62,113 nt of DNA from Nitrospirota bacterium (GCA_035873375.1 JAYWMQ010000030.1:1-62113), one strand, 5' to 3'. Numbered from the stretch's first letter, positions 9,050 through 17,962 are shown. A program made the numbers and translations. The notes: a model not told the origin generated them from the sequence alone.

Positions 9050-11383
9050 TTATCGCTGAACACGTGCACGTACTCGCTCCTGCAAGCGGTTGCGAAGTTG
9101 CGTGAAAAGTCGGGCGCTTTCGTTTTCTCGGTCACGAAAACACACTACAAGTGCATACGGCTCTTCTATGTTTGTCAATCCTTCACCCCACGGTTGGTCG
9201 CTACGAGTAACGATCACAAACAAGCGCTGATTACGGAGTTTTGATCGGGCATTAAGTTGTCTGAAACACCATGTAGCATTTTGCACGGTGCCCTTGGATC
9301 GTATAGTCGACCCCAGGCTTGCGCCCGATAACTCCGGGATACTCTTGTATTCATCTTTAGGAGTAGCTCTGTTGAACATTTGTGTAACCTGATCTAAGTC
9401 TGTCGCTGTCACTAACCGGAATTCGATACGCGATGCCTTATAATCGATACGCGTGGATCGCACAGGCGGCAAATAAGCCAGCGCCACAGTAAGTTCACGC
9501 TCCCGTCGGCCTGAAGTGATGAAATCATCTGGCACAGGAACTTCATAGAAATGGTGCCGTTTATCTCTGAGTGTATCCTCGGCAATCAGTGTGACATCGT
9601 TTTCAATCGAGCGGAGCAATGCACGATCATCTACCTGACCATAGCCACATATTTGCCTGAGTTTATCAGCATCGGGTAACAGGTTGGTGCAAGACGCAGG
9701 GATTACAGCATGTGATACCAGTAAGGCCCTAACAAGATTTACCCCGGATTCGGGGTTTTCTTTGAGTAGCCGTGCACATAGGTATGCAATATGCGGAGCA
9801 GCAAAACTGGTTCCACACTCTTCGCCGAACAATCGCCCTACCGCAAACTCCCTATTTGTCGATAACTCCCCCAGGCCTTGTTCAACAATACGAAAACCAG
9901 CGCGAGTGCTGACCGCCCAATTACCACCATACGCAACCAATTCCGGTTTAATAGCGCCTGCCAGTGATGGACCACGACGGGTAAAGGGCGACGGTTGATT
10001 ATGTAACGCGATTGGCACCTCCGCGGGATCATCGGGATAGCGCTGGCTGTTGAAATCCCTGTCCCAGCGCGCAAGACTGCCTACAGTCAGAACATTCAGC
10101 GCCGTTGCCGGATCGATAAGTGACCAGTCATCATTGGTTAGATAGTCAGGGTACCCATTCCTCCAGTCCTGACCGTTTTGCTGATTCGGTGATACATTCC
10201 CTGCCGGAACAACAAAGACCACACCGAGTTCTCGTGACAAGCTATCCAGTGTAACCGCCAGACCCCGAACATGTCCTTGACGATAGGGTTTGCGAAGATC
10301 ACCGAAAGAAAGATTGAATATCCGGCAACCATACTCCTGATTAAAGTACCTGACCGCTTCGTTTATGTGGTTTTCTACAAACCCGGTCTCGTTGACATTA
10401 TCATCATCGAGAATGCGAGCGCTGAACAGGCGGAACTGGGGTATGAAAGCCCCGGTACGCAGGGTTTCCTCGACATCCCCATAAAGCGCCAATCCCGCGA
10501 TATGTGTACCATGCCCGGTTCCATCTGCATCGGGCATACCGGGTATAAAACTCTGCGCTTCACCCATTGCCGGCCCCAGCAGGGGATGGCCAGTTGCAAC
10601 GCCACTATCAAGGATCGTTATGCCCGGAGCATTATCAGGAGGCTGGGGAACTGGTGGCAAATCAGAGATCTCAGTGCCAAATAAGTCCATATCCAGGCCA
10701 TAACGCGGCGGTAAATCGACAGTACGCACATCCCGGTGATGCAATAGTAGATCGGCTTGTTTCCTGTTAACGCGAAGACGGTTGAGCAGCAGGCCGGGTT
10801 GATTTACAGAATCGAGCTGCTCTATCCCGTTTTGCTGCAACCAGCCCTCAAATGCCTGTCGTAATTTACCGCTTTCAGCCTGCGTAGCCAATGGCCACAA
10901 CTCAACATCTATCACAAATTCTTCGGTATCGGGAAATCCTTCCTGCGTTAGCGCCCAGCCGCTACGGTCTTCAGCCTTCCATCCATCAACACCTTGCAGG
11001 GCATAGATGAAAGTTCGGTTGGTCGGTTTTCCACCTTCTGCCAGAGTGCTCAAACGGGCTTCGAACTCTTCAACAGCCGCTTCACTTGCAAAAGCCAGGA
11101 TGATTGTTTTCTCTTCCTGACTTATCAATTCGATACCGCGTGCAAGGCGTCGAATGTCATCCGGGTTAAATCCCGGCTGCACTTCGAAACGGAACAATCT
11201 GCGCTCATCGAACCCACCAATATCTTCTTCCGCTTGTTCCTGTGCTATATGGAAAGAGTCCTGAAGCTTATGTGCGTGCTCCAGAGGATCTTCGGGGACC
11301 TTAAACCTGGGTGGTGGTTTAGACCTACGCTTATTGATCGGTTCTTCACGAGAAATTCTCAAGTGAGGATAATTTTCATCCAT
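9050..11383 (-). CDS. ietS: Subtilisin-like serine protease, IetS-type
   Basis: A 777-residue S8 family protease with a complete triad: Asp259 in ILDSGV, His291 in GTGHGTHIAG, Ser526 in GTSFAAPH, and the oxyanion Asn396 in PAGN. There is no signal peptide, so it should act in the cytoplasm. About 250 residues precede the catalytic domain and about 200 follow it. Its start lies 6 bp after the AAA ATPase gene. This AAA plus subtilisin pair matches the IetA/IetS module, known as a plasmid stability and incompatibility system of the Agrobacterium Ti plasmid and later reported as antiphage. IetS would be the toxic effector, held or triggered by IetA. The family assignment rests on architecture and gene pairing. 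Confidence 0.85.
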   Translation of the reverse strand: MDENYPHLRISREEPINKRRSKPPPRFKVPEDPLEHAHKLQDSFHIAQEQAEEDIGGFDERRLFRFEVQPGFNPDDIRRLARGIELISQEEKTIILAFASEAAVEEFEARLSTLAEGGKPTNRTFIYALQGVDGWKAEDRSGWALTQEGFPDTEEFVIDVELWPLATQAESGKLRQAFEGWLQQNGIEQLDSVNQPGLLLNRLRVNRKQADLLLHHRDVRTVDLPPRYGLDMDLFGTEISDLPPVPQPPDNAPGITILDSGVATGHPLLGPAMGEAQSFIPGMPDADGTGHGTHIAGLALYGDVEETLRTGAFIPQFRLFSARILDDDNVNETGFVENHINEAVRYFNQEYGCRIFNLSFGDLRKPYRQGHVRGLAVTLDSLSRELGVVFVVPAGNVSPNQQNGQDWRNGYPDYLTNDDWSLIDPATALNVLTVGSLARWDRDFNSQRYPDDPAEVPIALHNQPSPFTRRGPSLAGAIKPELVAYGGNWAVSTRAGFRIVEQGLGELSTNREFAVGRLFGEECGTSFAAPHIAYLCARLLKENPESGVNLVRALLVSHAVIPASCTNLLPDADKLRQICGYGQVDDRALLRSIENDVTLIAEDTLRDKRHHFYEVPVPDDFITSGRRERELTVALAYLPPVRSTRIDYKASRIEFRLVTATDLDQVTQMFNRATPKDEYKSIPELSGASLGSTIRSKGTVQNATWCFRQLNARSKLRNQRLFVIVTRSDQPWGEGLTNIEEPYALVVCFRDRENESARLFTQLRNRLQERVRARVQR

Positions 11384-11389
11384 GAATGA

Positions 11390-12376
11390 TTACGCTCCTG
11401 CTACACGCTGGCGCCGTGCACCCTCACGAATAACGGCCGCTTTTATGTGCCGCTCACACAGAAACTCATGTTTAGCCAGCACCATATCTTTTATTGCGCG
11501 ACGCAGGACCCGCTCAATATCTGCGTGGCTCGTGCCCTTGAATAGTTCAAGCAATTTAGTGGACTCCAACTCGAAATCACGGCGCACCCCGCGAAGTTTT
11601 ATTTCCACCAAACAACGGATCTGCTCCATATTGGGAAGGTCGAATACAAGTACTTCTTCAAATCTGCGCCATACCGCCGAATCCAGAATTCCTTCATGGT
11701 TAGTAGCAGCAATCAGTATGCTCTGCCCTTGGTAATCATCCATCATTTGCAAGACCGAATTGACAACACGCTTGAGTTCACCATGCTCTGCACTGTCGGA
11801 GCGCTCCTTAGCGACTGCATCAAACTCATCAAACAGCATGACCATGGGCATAGTGGAAGCAAAATCAAAGACTTTGCGGAGGTTTGCCGCTGTTTCGCCT
11901 AAATAAGATGAAACAACACTGTCAATCCTCACAACGGCCAGTGGCCTTCCAAGTTCGCTGGCCAGAATTTCCGAGGTCAAAGTCTTGCCGCATCCCGGTG
12001 GGCCACAGAAAAGTAATCTATCCGCAGGTTCCAACCCATAACTGCGTAGTAAATCCTCGTGATGATGCTCCGCAAGAATCTCGTCAAACTGAGCACGATT
12101 TTCTTCTGACAAAACGACATCTTCCAACCTGCGTGTCGGCTCCTTCATCGCAAGCAAGGGCAAGCCGCGTTCCTTGTCGGACGGGACGTTGTTTTCTCCA
12201 ATATTGCGGTAGGGTCGTGGCCGACCGTAGAGTATCTTTTCCAGATCATTCGCCAATAGATGATGCTGTTTGGCGCGCTCCTCCCGGATGACCTCTTCCG
12301 AAACGCTGCGGAATGCGTTCAAATTGCCCTCCGCACCTGATTTTATTAACTGTCTCAATAACTTGCCACTCGCCAT
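11390..12376 (-). CDS. ietA: AAA ATPase, IetA-type partner of the subtilisin-like protease
   Basis: A 328-residue AAA protein: an N-terminal region of about 90 residues, then Walker A GPPGCGKT (125-132), Walker B LFDEFD (181-186), a sensor-1 ATNH and an arginine-finger-like WRRF. The fold resembles the FtsH/spastin branch of AAA proteins but lacks any fused protease. It starts with ATG after a strong ggaggtgagct ribosome site and is the first gene of the operon that continues through ietS, mod, rhuM and res. In IetAS modules the ATPase is the antidote or sensor controlling the protease. The gap of 151 bp upstream (12377-12527) is the likeliest place for the operon promoter. Confidence 0.85.
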   Translation of the reverse strand: MASGKLLRQLIKSGAEGNLNAFRSVSEEVIREERAKQHHLLANDLEKILYGRPRPYRNIGENNVPSDKERGLPLLAMKEPTRRLEDVVLSEENRAQFDEILAEHHHEDLLRSYGLEPADRLLFCGPPGCGKTLTSEILASELGRPLAVVRIDSVVSSYLGETAANLRKVFDFASTMPMVMLFDEFDAVAKERSDSAEHGELKRVVNSVLQMMDDYQGQSILIAATNHEGILDSAVWRRFEEVLVFDLPNMEQIRCLVEIKLRGVRRDFELESTKLLELFKGTSHADIERVLRRAIKDMVLAKHEFLCERHIKAAVIREGARRQRVAGA

Positions 12377-12527
12377 AGCTCACCTCCTCACGCCATTTTT
12401 AACCTTATTGAATTATAACCCAACATACCCCAATATGTTCACGCATGGTCTTTTCTCTGTACATAAAAAAACACCGATTTGTGCGTATCCCTAAAGCATA
12501 GGTTCGGAATCCTTCGTATCCTGATTA

Positions 12528-13823
12528 TTAGCCATTATGTCGATCCTCCTCGCTGCTATCCGGTCCCTCTATCAAGGTAAGCCCCTCAATCTCCTGCAAC
12601 GTCTTTCCCGCAATGCCCTGCAAATCCCCATACATCCCGACCGTTGCCTGCATTACTCGATTGATCTGCTCGTCCCGCTTGGCCCATTGTTTCATGATGG
12701 CCTTTCTTTCCTTGTCGAGATCTCCCTGCATGGTGGAAAACGCCTCGACAATGGCTTCCACGCGCTGACGGAAGCGCGGACCGGTGAGATACTGGTAGAT
12801 CATTTCCGTTTTGGTTTGTTGGCCTTCATTGGACTTCCGGGCCAATGCCACCTCGATCAGAGACTGGCGCAGGATTGCCGCCACGGGTAACGTAGAACGT
12901 GGGTGAGTCACCCAGACACCGTCTATTGTTTCAAACGTCTCCACATCTTTCGGCAATGCCTAGCTGATGATAACGGCAATTTCAGCTTTTGCAGTGCGCT
13001 GATCCTTGCGCAGTTTTGGTAACCAGGTATCGCTCCAGTTTTTGGTGCGCTTGGATTCCCACAGGATCGTACCGCTGTGCTGTCCGTTTGCACCGACAAC
13101 CCGTTGAACGACATCGCCGCCGAATTCACCCTTTGGGACCGGTTCGATGGTGTCGAACGGAAACTTGCTGCGCAACAGGTCCTCAAGCTCCAGTTCCTGC
13201 ACTTCACCCTGTAATTGCTGCGAACCTTGTTCTGCGCGATGTTTGAGCTCTTCAATCTTTTTCTGCATAGAAGCAATGGTCTGGTCTTTCTCCGCGACCT
13301 TTAATTTCAGTCCTTCTTCGGCCTCTTTTTTCGCCTGCTCGCGGGTTGCCGTCAAGCCTTCCTGCACACGTTTTTCGATGGTCAAATCCATTTCACGTTT
13401 GGCATCATCCAGCTCTCGTTGTTTCCTGATCAGCTCGGCCTGTGCTTTTTGTGCTTCCGCGAGCTTCTCGTTGCGGATTTTAAGCACCTCCTCCAAATCG
13501 GCCAATTCTCGTGTCTTTTGTTCCAGGTCAGTTGATACCGCCAGTTTGGCCTTCCTGGCCTCTTCGGTTGAAATTCTTGCGCGATCCTTTTTCAACTGCT
13601 CTTCAACCTGGCCGGCTATCTTCTCATCAAGCTTGTTTTTGGTCTCGTCTAACTGTTTTTCCTTTTCACGAATGGCCTGTTCACGTTGAGCAATATCGCT
13701 GTCTTTCTGCGCGAGTTGCTGCTTGAACTGCCGGCGGGTGGACTCAATCAGAGGAGCGGCCAGAGACTCGGTGAGCTTGATCTCCGTTTTGCAGTTGGGG
13801 CAGATGATTGTTGGTTCCGTCAT
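12528..13823 (-). pseudogene. DUF2130 nuclease-like protein interrupted by an in-frame amber codon
   Basis: Both halves belong to one DUF2130 protein of about 431 codons. Residues 1-287 hold an N-terminal CPNC zinc-type motif (CPNCKTEI), a long charged coiled coil (about 30-215) and a PD-(D/E)xK-like core (GGDVVQRV...ILWESKR). A TAG codon at 12962-12960 follows AEIAVIIS, and the same frame continues ALPKDVETF to a normal C-terminus. Family members usually have a glutamate or glutamine at that spot, so one base change explains it. The first part keeps the ESK motif and might still fold. Its ATG overlaps the stop of a 43-codon ORF. Confidence 0.85.
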
Positions 13824-13951
13824 AGCAACTTCTGGACTTTCATTGCATTTATGATCTCATACCTGTCGCCAAAAAGGATATTCTTGGCACATTCCAGATT
13901 GATTCGGCAGCAGTCAGCGTTGCTGGGTAGAGGAAAGGTCATCTTGTGCAT
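13820..13951 (-). CDS. Small 43-residue ORF coupled to the DUF2130 gene
   Basis: ATG at 13951 follows a near-perfect ribosome site (aggaggtatttc, 6-base spacing). The frame runs 43 codons (beginning MHKMTFPLPSNADCCRINLE, ending AMKVQKLL) and its TGA overlaps the ATG of the DUF2130 gene as ATGA. Good start context plus the four-base overlap argue for real translation. I do not recognise the product. It has two adjacent Cys (14-15) and one more at 21, and no membrane segment. It could be a leader that couples expression, a small partner protein, or the tail of a decayed gene. Confidence 0.55.
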   Translation of the reverse strand: MHKMTFPLPSNADCCRINLECAKNILFGDRYEIINAMKVQKLL

Positions 13952-14020
13952 GAAATACCTCCTATTCTTCTTAAATGAATCACTTTTCACAGCAACTGTT
14001 TTTTAAGTCCTCTGTGGATT

Positions 14021-14119
14021 TTACTCATCATTCACTAATGCCTGCCCGGTAGAGCGTTTGAACTCGACACGCTCGGACTCGCCGCCGAAAACCGGGTCTT
14101 TCAGTTCATGGACATTCAT
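14021..14119 (-). pseudogene. Schlafen/AlbA_2 domain N-terminal remnant
   Basis: A 32-codon frame from ATG 14119 reads MNVHELKDPVFGG and then ESERVEFKRSTGQ. This is the typical N-terminal signature of Schlafen-type AlbA_2 DNA-binding proteins (GGES..VEFK.S). It stops right after the signature, so more than 90% of the usual gene is gone. It is another relic at the edge of the defence island. Confidence 0.55.
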
Positions 14120-14284
14120 ACGTTTCTATCCGTATTCGGAGTCATTATCCATCCCGGACATCTCTCCCTTGTGTGCACAACTACCCCATCATGCACAAAT
14201 TCTCCCGCACTTGCTTATTCTGTTTGAGTAAACAGTTTATAATACCTTAAGTTGAGGGGTTAATAGAAAGAACAAAGGAAAGGA

Positions 14285-14440
14285 ACACACCCCTGCACCC
14301 CTCTTGATAGAGGGGAAAATACAGGCCTTGCAGATAAAGGGCGGAACGAGGTAAGGGGCGGTCTGCAAGATAGTGAAAAACAGTTATGAGAAAGCAGGAA
14401 GTGTGCAACTCCCCTAAAAAGAGGGATCAGGGGGTGTGTG
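14285..14440. repeat. MITE-like element with hairpin-forming inverted ends
   Basis: Two arms of about 30 bases, 14285-14315 and 14411-14440, are imperfect reverse complements of each other (acacacccctg... against ...caggggg tgtgt). Each arm also folds on itself (cccctcttgatagagggg on the left, cccctaaaaagaggg on the right). The 95 bases between them do not code. This is the layout of a small non-autonomous mobile element or repeat unit. It is the only structure I see in the gene-free stretch 14120-14513. Confidence 0.55.
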
Positions 14441-14513
14441 AAGGGGCAGGAGATATGTAAGATGGGATGAACAGTAAACCAAACGCATGATTAAAAAAAC
14501 ACAAGACCAGCCT

Positions 14514-14915
14514 TTATAAATTCCGCTTTAACTCCTTAAACAACTTGTCCTTTTCACACGCTCCTCTCCAGTCACATTCTGTACAGTATAAAGAAAACCA
14601 TACCGGAAATATTCCGGGCATCTTTCCCCTGAGAGTCTGCCATTTGATCCTGCTGCCGGGTGAAAGGCCGAGGAGTTCGAGTGCCTTTGAATCCATATCC
14701 CGAATCTCTTTATCGGCGTTCCCGTTATACTCACACCTGCCCTCTTTAAGCCAGGGACAGTGCGTGCATATATCGTCAGCGCCGGAGGAAACCGTGATCT
14801 CTTCCTTATCCGTAAGGCTTAGTGTTTCCTTTAGATTCTCGATAAATGCCTCATCGTATCCCTCTCCGTGGAAGAAGCGGAGACAGATGAGGTGGTGTCC
14901 TCTCAGTATCGGCAT
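14514..14915 (-). CDS. DUF1284 domain protein, possible metal-binding
   Basis: A protein of about 133 residues with the DUF1284 pattern: LRGHHLICLRFFHGEGY near the start, then ICTHCPW, GRCEY and DSKALELLGL. The cysteines (ICTHC, RCEY, and YCTECDWRGAC at the C-terminus) suggest a bound metal or iron-sulfur cluster, an inference. I place the start at the ATG just before PILRGHH, 13 bp downstream of the stop of the HD-domain gene. A TTG at 14951 with a caggaat site in front would add 12 residues and overlap that gene. Function unknown. The two genes appear to be one unit. Confidence 0.75.
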   Translation of the reverse strand: MPILRGHHLICLRFFHGEGYDEAFIENLKETLSLTDKEEITVSSGADDICTHCPWLKEGRCEYNGNADKEIRDMDSKALELLGLSPGSRIKWQTLRGKMPGIFPVWFSLYCTECDWRGACEKDKLFKELKRNL

Positions 14916-14928
14916 GGGAGCTCTGATA

Positions 14929-15726
14929 TTATTTGATCCTGGATAATGCAAATTCCTGTAAAAAGACGGATAACCTGCTGATGCTTTCCGTCTGTGGCAG
15001 GTGTGCGATTATCCTTTTTATATATCCCCTGTCCAATAGCAGGGCGTATGAAGTCCTGAAGTGGAGATCGTATATCCATGAAAGCTGTACAAGCTTGTAA
15101 TCATTCAGCGACTTGACCTTTGACAGGGGCACCACCTGCTTTCTCAAAAGATATGAAAAGACTTCTTCTGAATATCCGGGCAGTTCAGGCAATCCGATAC
15201 CTGCTGCCGATGCCCTTTCGGTTTCACTGCTTTCAAAGTACTCAATAAAGACCCGCCAGATGTCCAGTTTGTCTGCATCACGTATTAATTTTAAAAAAAA
15301 CTCCTTTTCAGGGTTTTTCAACTTCGGAATTGCAAAGGCATTATGAAACTTCACGGCATCTGTAATAATCTCCTGCTCATCCGAAGGAAATTCTTTAAGA
15401 AGCCCCTTGCTGGTGATAATCCTTGCCCCAAGCTCAGCATGATTTACCGAGATGCGGTCATTAAATGTCTTGTACTGCGCATACTGTGGAAATCTACCTA
15501 CATCATGCAGAAGGGCTATAACCTCGGCCACCGGGATACTTGTTTGACCTTGCCTTTCCTCCCTTGCTATCTCTGTAATATTCCTGCATACCTTATACGT
15601 ATGCCTGATCTTGAGTGAGATATTTTTCCGGTCTTCTTCATTGGAGGTGTAAAATGACCGCGCAAAACGGGAAAACCACTTTCTTAAAGCAGTCAGCCGG
15701 GCTGTTGGTGAATGTAGATCAATCAT
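14929..15726 (-). CDS. HD-domain phosphohydrolase
   Basis: A 265-residue HD-superfamily protein with metal ligands in order: the His of RHTYKV (about residue 48), the HD pair in ALLHDVGRFPQY (about 94), an NHAELGA stretch and RDADKLDIWR (about 169). These form the metal centre of phosphohydrolases acting on nucleotides or phospho-compounds. The substrate cannot be deduced. It is first of a two-gene unit with the DUF1284 gene. No signal peptide, so cytoplasmic. Confidence 0.8.
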   Translation of the reverse strand: MIDLHSPTARLTALRKWFSRFARSFYTSNEEDRKNISLKIRHTYKVCRNITEIAREERQGQTSIPVAEVIALLHDVGRFPQYAQYKTFNDRISVNHAELGARIITSKGLLKEFPSDEQEIITDAVKFHNAFAIPKLKNPEKEFFLKLIRDADKLDIWRVFIEYFESSETERASAAGIGLPELPGYSEEVFSYLLRKQVVPLSKVKSLNDYKLVQLSWIYDLHFRTSYALLLDRGYIKRIIAHLPQTESISRLSVFLQEFALSRIK

Positions 15727-15928
15727 GATATTACACTTCAGAGCCGGGCCATTGCCGTGTCAAGGAGATAGTATGCCTGCTCTATGCTCTCCCATCCCGT
15801 CAAGTTGTCTCTCTGGTGACCTGTTACAAAAACATGTGGTTTAAAACTTAATAAGAATAACACAGAATGAAAACAGTTTCAATTTTTCAGATTTTTTTCC
15901 GAAATATTTTCTGAAGAGTCTTTTATAT

Positions 15929-15934
15929 TATAAT
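15929..15934 (+). promoter_or_regulatory. Predicted -10 box upstream of the ferredoxin gene
   Basis: A perfect TATAAT lies 45 bp before the ATG at 15980, in an A/T-rich stretch. The -35 candidate (ttttct or tttctg, 16-17 bp upstream) is weak. It is the best promoter candidate in the divergent gap 15727-15979. Confidence 0.35.
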
Positions 15935-15979
15935 AACTACCTTAAGGTCATCACAACAAAGACGGGTGAGGATTCAAGC

Positions 15980-16795
15980 ATGTGTGAATTTTGCACAAGA
16001 CACGGGGAAGGTAAAAAGTGGTATGAAAATATCACCAATTATACCGAAGAAGTCTTTTACGAGGTCAATTCCGAAGAGAACCTGAAGAACTTCCTGACAA
16101 ATCTGCCTCACTCCATGAGGGCAGGTGTGGAGAGGGCTCATAAGTGGAAAAAACGCCTTCCCCGTATTTACAGGCTTATCGCCTATCCCCTTGTTTCAGG
16201 GCATTTAAGGAAGACCCATTTCGGACAGATTGTCCCCATCGAAGATATTGAAACCATACTTGCTAATTTCAATTCCGCTGTAAGGCTGCCCTGTGTGTGC
16301 CGGAAGGTTACCAGGGGGGAGGACAGGAGGTATTGTTTCGGCATCGGTATGGACCTGACGCTGGTATTTAAAGATGTGCCTGATTTCAGCGATTTTGACA
16401 GGGTGTCAATAAGAGAAGCCCTGGAATCCATAAGACATCTCGACGTTGAAGGCATGGCGCATAGTGTCTGGACATTTAACACACCCTTTATCGGCGCTAT
16501 ATGCAACTGTGACAGGGATTGTATGGCCTACAGGTTTCAGGTGGACCTGGGAATCGGCAAGGCCATGTGGAAGGGTGAGTATATTGCAGATATCGATCCC
16601 CTGAAATGCAGTGGCTGCAGGGAATGCATCGGCAGGTGCTATTTTGATGCCATCACCTATGACGGAAAAAAGAAGAAATGTTCTGTTAATCTGATGAATT
16701 GCTATGGATGTGGAATATGCAGGGTTGCATGCAGACACGATGCTATCACCTTGCTTGACAGGACGGGTATTTCTCAGGTTGCAAATGAGTGGTAA
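15980..16795 (+). CDS. 4Fe-4S ferredoxin-domain protein
   Basis: A 271-residue protein ending in a two-cluster ferredoxin module: CSGCRECIGRC near residue 211 and CYGCGICRVAC near 241, each followed by a typical FDAIT or HDAIT. The N-terminal part has further cysteines (MCEFC at the start, LPCVCRK near 112, and ICNCDRDC near 174) that could hold another cluster or a metal. Proteins of this layout occur in anaerobes, but I do not know a defined partner. Probably a cytoplasmic electron carrier or oxidoreductase subunit. It stands alone, 74 bp before the DUF523 gene on the same strand. Confidence 0.8.
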   Translation: MCEFCTRHGEGKKWYENITNYTEEVFYEVNSEENLKNFLTNLPHSMRAGVERAHKWKKRLPRIYRLIAYPLVSGHLRKTHFGQIVPIEDIETILANFNSAVRLPCVCRKVTRGEDRRYCFGIGMDLTLVFKDVPDFSDFDRVSIREALESIRHLDVEGMAHSVWTFNTPFIGAICNCDRDCMAYRFQVDLGIGKAMWKGEYIADIDPLKCSGCRECIGRCYFDAITYDGKKKKCSVNLMNCYGCGICRVACRHDAITLLDRTGISQVANEW

Positions 16796-16869
16796 CCCTG
16801 TTGAATGTCCTGCCCTGAGGCCGCAGCATATCCCCGTAAAAACAGAGAGATTTAGGATATAATTATCGT

Positions 16870-17304
16870 ATGATTATTGTAAGCGCCTGCCTTGCAGGCT
16901 TGAATACAAGGTATGACGGAGGCAATCAGGCCGATGAACGGGTAATCGCCCTCCTGAAGGCCGGCATGGCCATCCCTGTCTGTCCCGAACAGCTCGGGGG
17001 CCTTCCCACCCCGAGACCAAAGGCGGAAATTCAGGACGGGAACGGCCATGATGTGCTCTCAAAAAATGCCGTAGTCCTGGCTGAGGATGGCACAGACCTG
17101 ACGGAACAATTTATTAAAGGCGCCTCCGAAGTGCTTAAACTGGCAGAGACGATGAATGTCCAGGAGGCCATACTGAAGGATGGAAGCCCCTCCTGTGGCG
17201 TAAATCATATAAAGAGAAAGGGGGAAGAGACCGTTGGCATGGGGGTACTAACAGCGCTCTTCAGTCTCAACGGGCTAAAGGTCAGAAGTAATGATTCCCT
17301 TTAA
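16870..17304 (+). CDS. DUF523 family protein
   Basis: A 144-residue protein of the DUF523 family. It shows the conserved SACLAGLNTRYDGG start, CPEQLGGLPTPR near residue 38, and LKDGSPSCG near 101. The conserved cysteines at positions 7, 38 and about 107 could bind a metal or cluster. The biochemical role is unknown; related domains occur next to DNA photolyase-like and DUF1722 proteins in other bacteria. Its last 14 bases overlap the rhomboid gene. Confidence 0.85.
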   Translation: MIIVSACLAGLNTRYDGGNQADERVIALLKAGMAIPVCPEQLGGLPTPRPKAEIQDGNGHDVLSKNAVVLAEDGTDLTEQFIKGASEVLKLAETMNVQEAILKDGSPSCGVNHIKRKGEETVGMGVLTALFSLNGLKVRSNDSL

Positions 17305-17962
17305 GGACGAAAATCCCACCCGCACATTCCCTTTCTTCACGATTACCATAATAGTCCTGAACGTCCTGGTATTTTTCGTGGAGATATTTCATCCCTCCGG
17401 CATGAAAGCGCTGGTCTATAAATACGGTGCCATCCCGCAAAACCTGCTCTCCATGAGTGACAACCAGCATGTACCCGCAATACTGACCATCTTCACCTCC
17501 ATGTTTATGCACGGGGGATTGCTCCATATCTCGGGAAACATGCTGTATCTGTGGATTTTCGGAAATAATATCGAGGACAGGCTTGGACATTTCAGGTTCC
17601 TTCTCTTCTATATGCTGAGTGGAATTGTTGCAGTCTATGCCAATGCCATTGCATCGCCTGGCTCCCAGATTCCGATGATAGGGGCAAGCGGGGCGGTATC
17701 AGGAATCCTCGGCGCATATCTGTTGCTTTATCCCCAGGCAAGAGTGCATACTCTAATATTCTTTGGATTTTTTATCCAGATTATCAGGGTACCAGCCCTT
17801 ATTGTTATAGGGTTATGGGGGGTTATTCAGGTAATCAGCGGCATCATAAGTAAAGGACAGGCGGCACAGGGGGGAGTTGCATGGTTTGCCCATATTGGGG
17901 GGTTCCTCTTCGGACTCCTGACAATATACCTCTGGGTACCTGAAAAAAGACGAAGATCTTAG
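17291..17962 (+). CDS. Rhomboid-family intramembrane serine protease
   Basis: A 223-residue membrane protein with about six transmembrane helices. The catalytic Ser sits in GASGAVSG (about residue 136) and the catalytic His in AHIGGFLFG (about 196). An HISGNMLYLWIFG stretch (about 79) supplies the conserved HxxxN of the oxyanion region. It cleaves membrane-embedded substrates, which cannot be predicted here. The start overlaps the DUF523 gene by 14 bp, so the two are probably co-translated. Confidence 0.9.
   Translation: MIPFKDENPTRTFPFFTITIIVLNVLVFFVEIFHPSGMKALVYKYGAIPQNLLSMSDNQHVPAILTIFTSMFMHGGLLHISGNMLYLWIFGNNIEDRLGHFRFLLFYMLSGIVAVYANAIASPGSQIPMIGASGAVSGILGAYLLLYPQARVHTLIFFGFFIQIIRVPALIVIGLWGVIQVISGIISKGQAAQGGVAWFAHIGGFLFGLLTIYLWVPEKRRRS

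Noticed and set aside
12960-12962. Pyrrolysine at the DUF2130 amber codon
   Set aside because: No pyl genes are in the window, and DUF2130 proteins are not known to need this residue. A plain nonsense mutation is simpler, though genome-wide data could change this.
13147-13689. A 180-codon serine-rich plus-strand frame
   Set aside because: It is the antisense reading of the DUF2130 coiled-coil region. Its serine and phenylalanine runs mirror glutamate and lysine codons on the other strand.
14285-14440. CRISPR array
   Set aside because: The repeats are inverted and only two in number, without spacers of even length. No cas genes are in the window.
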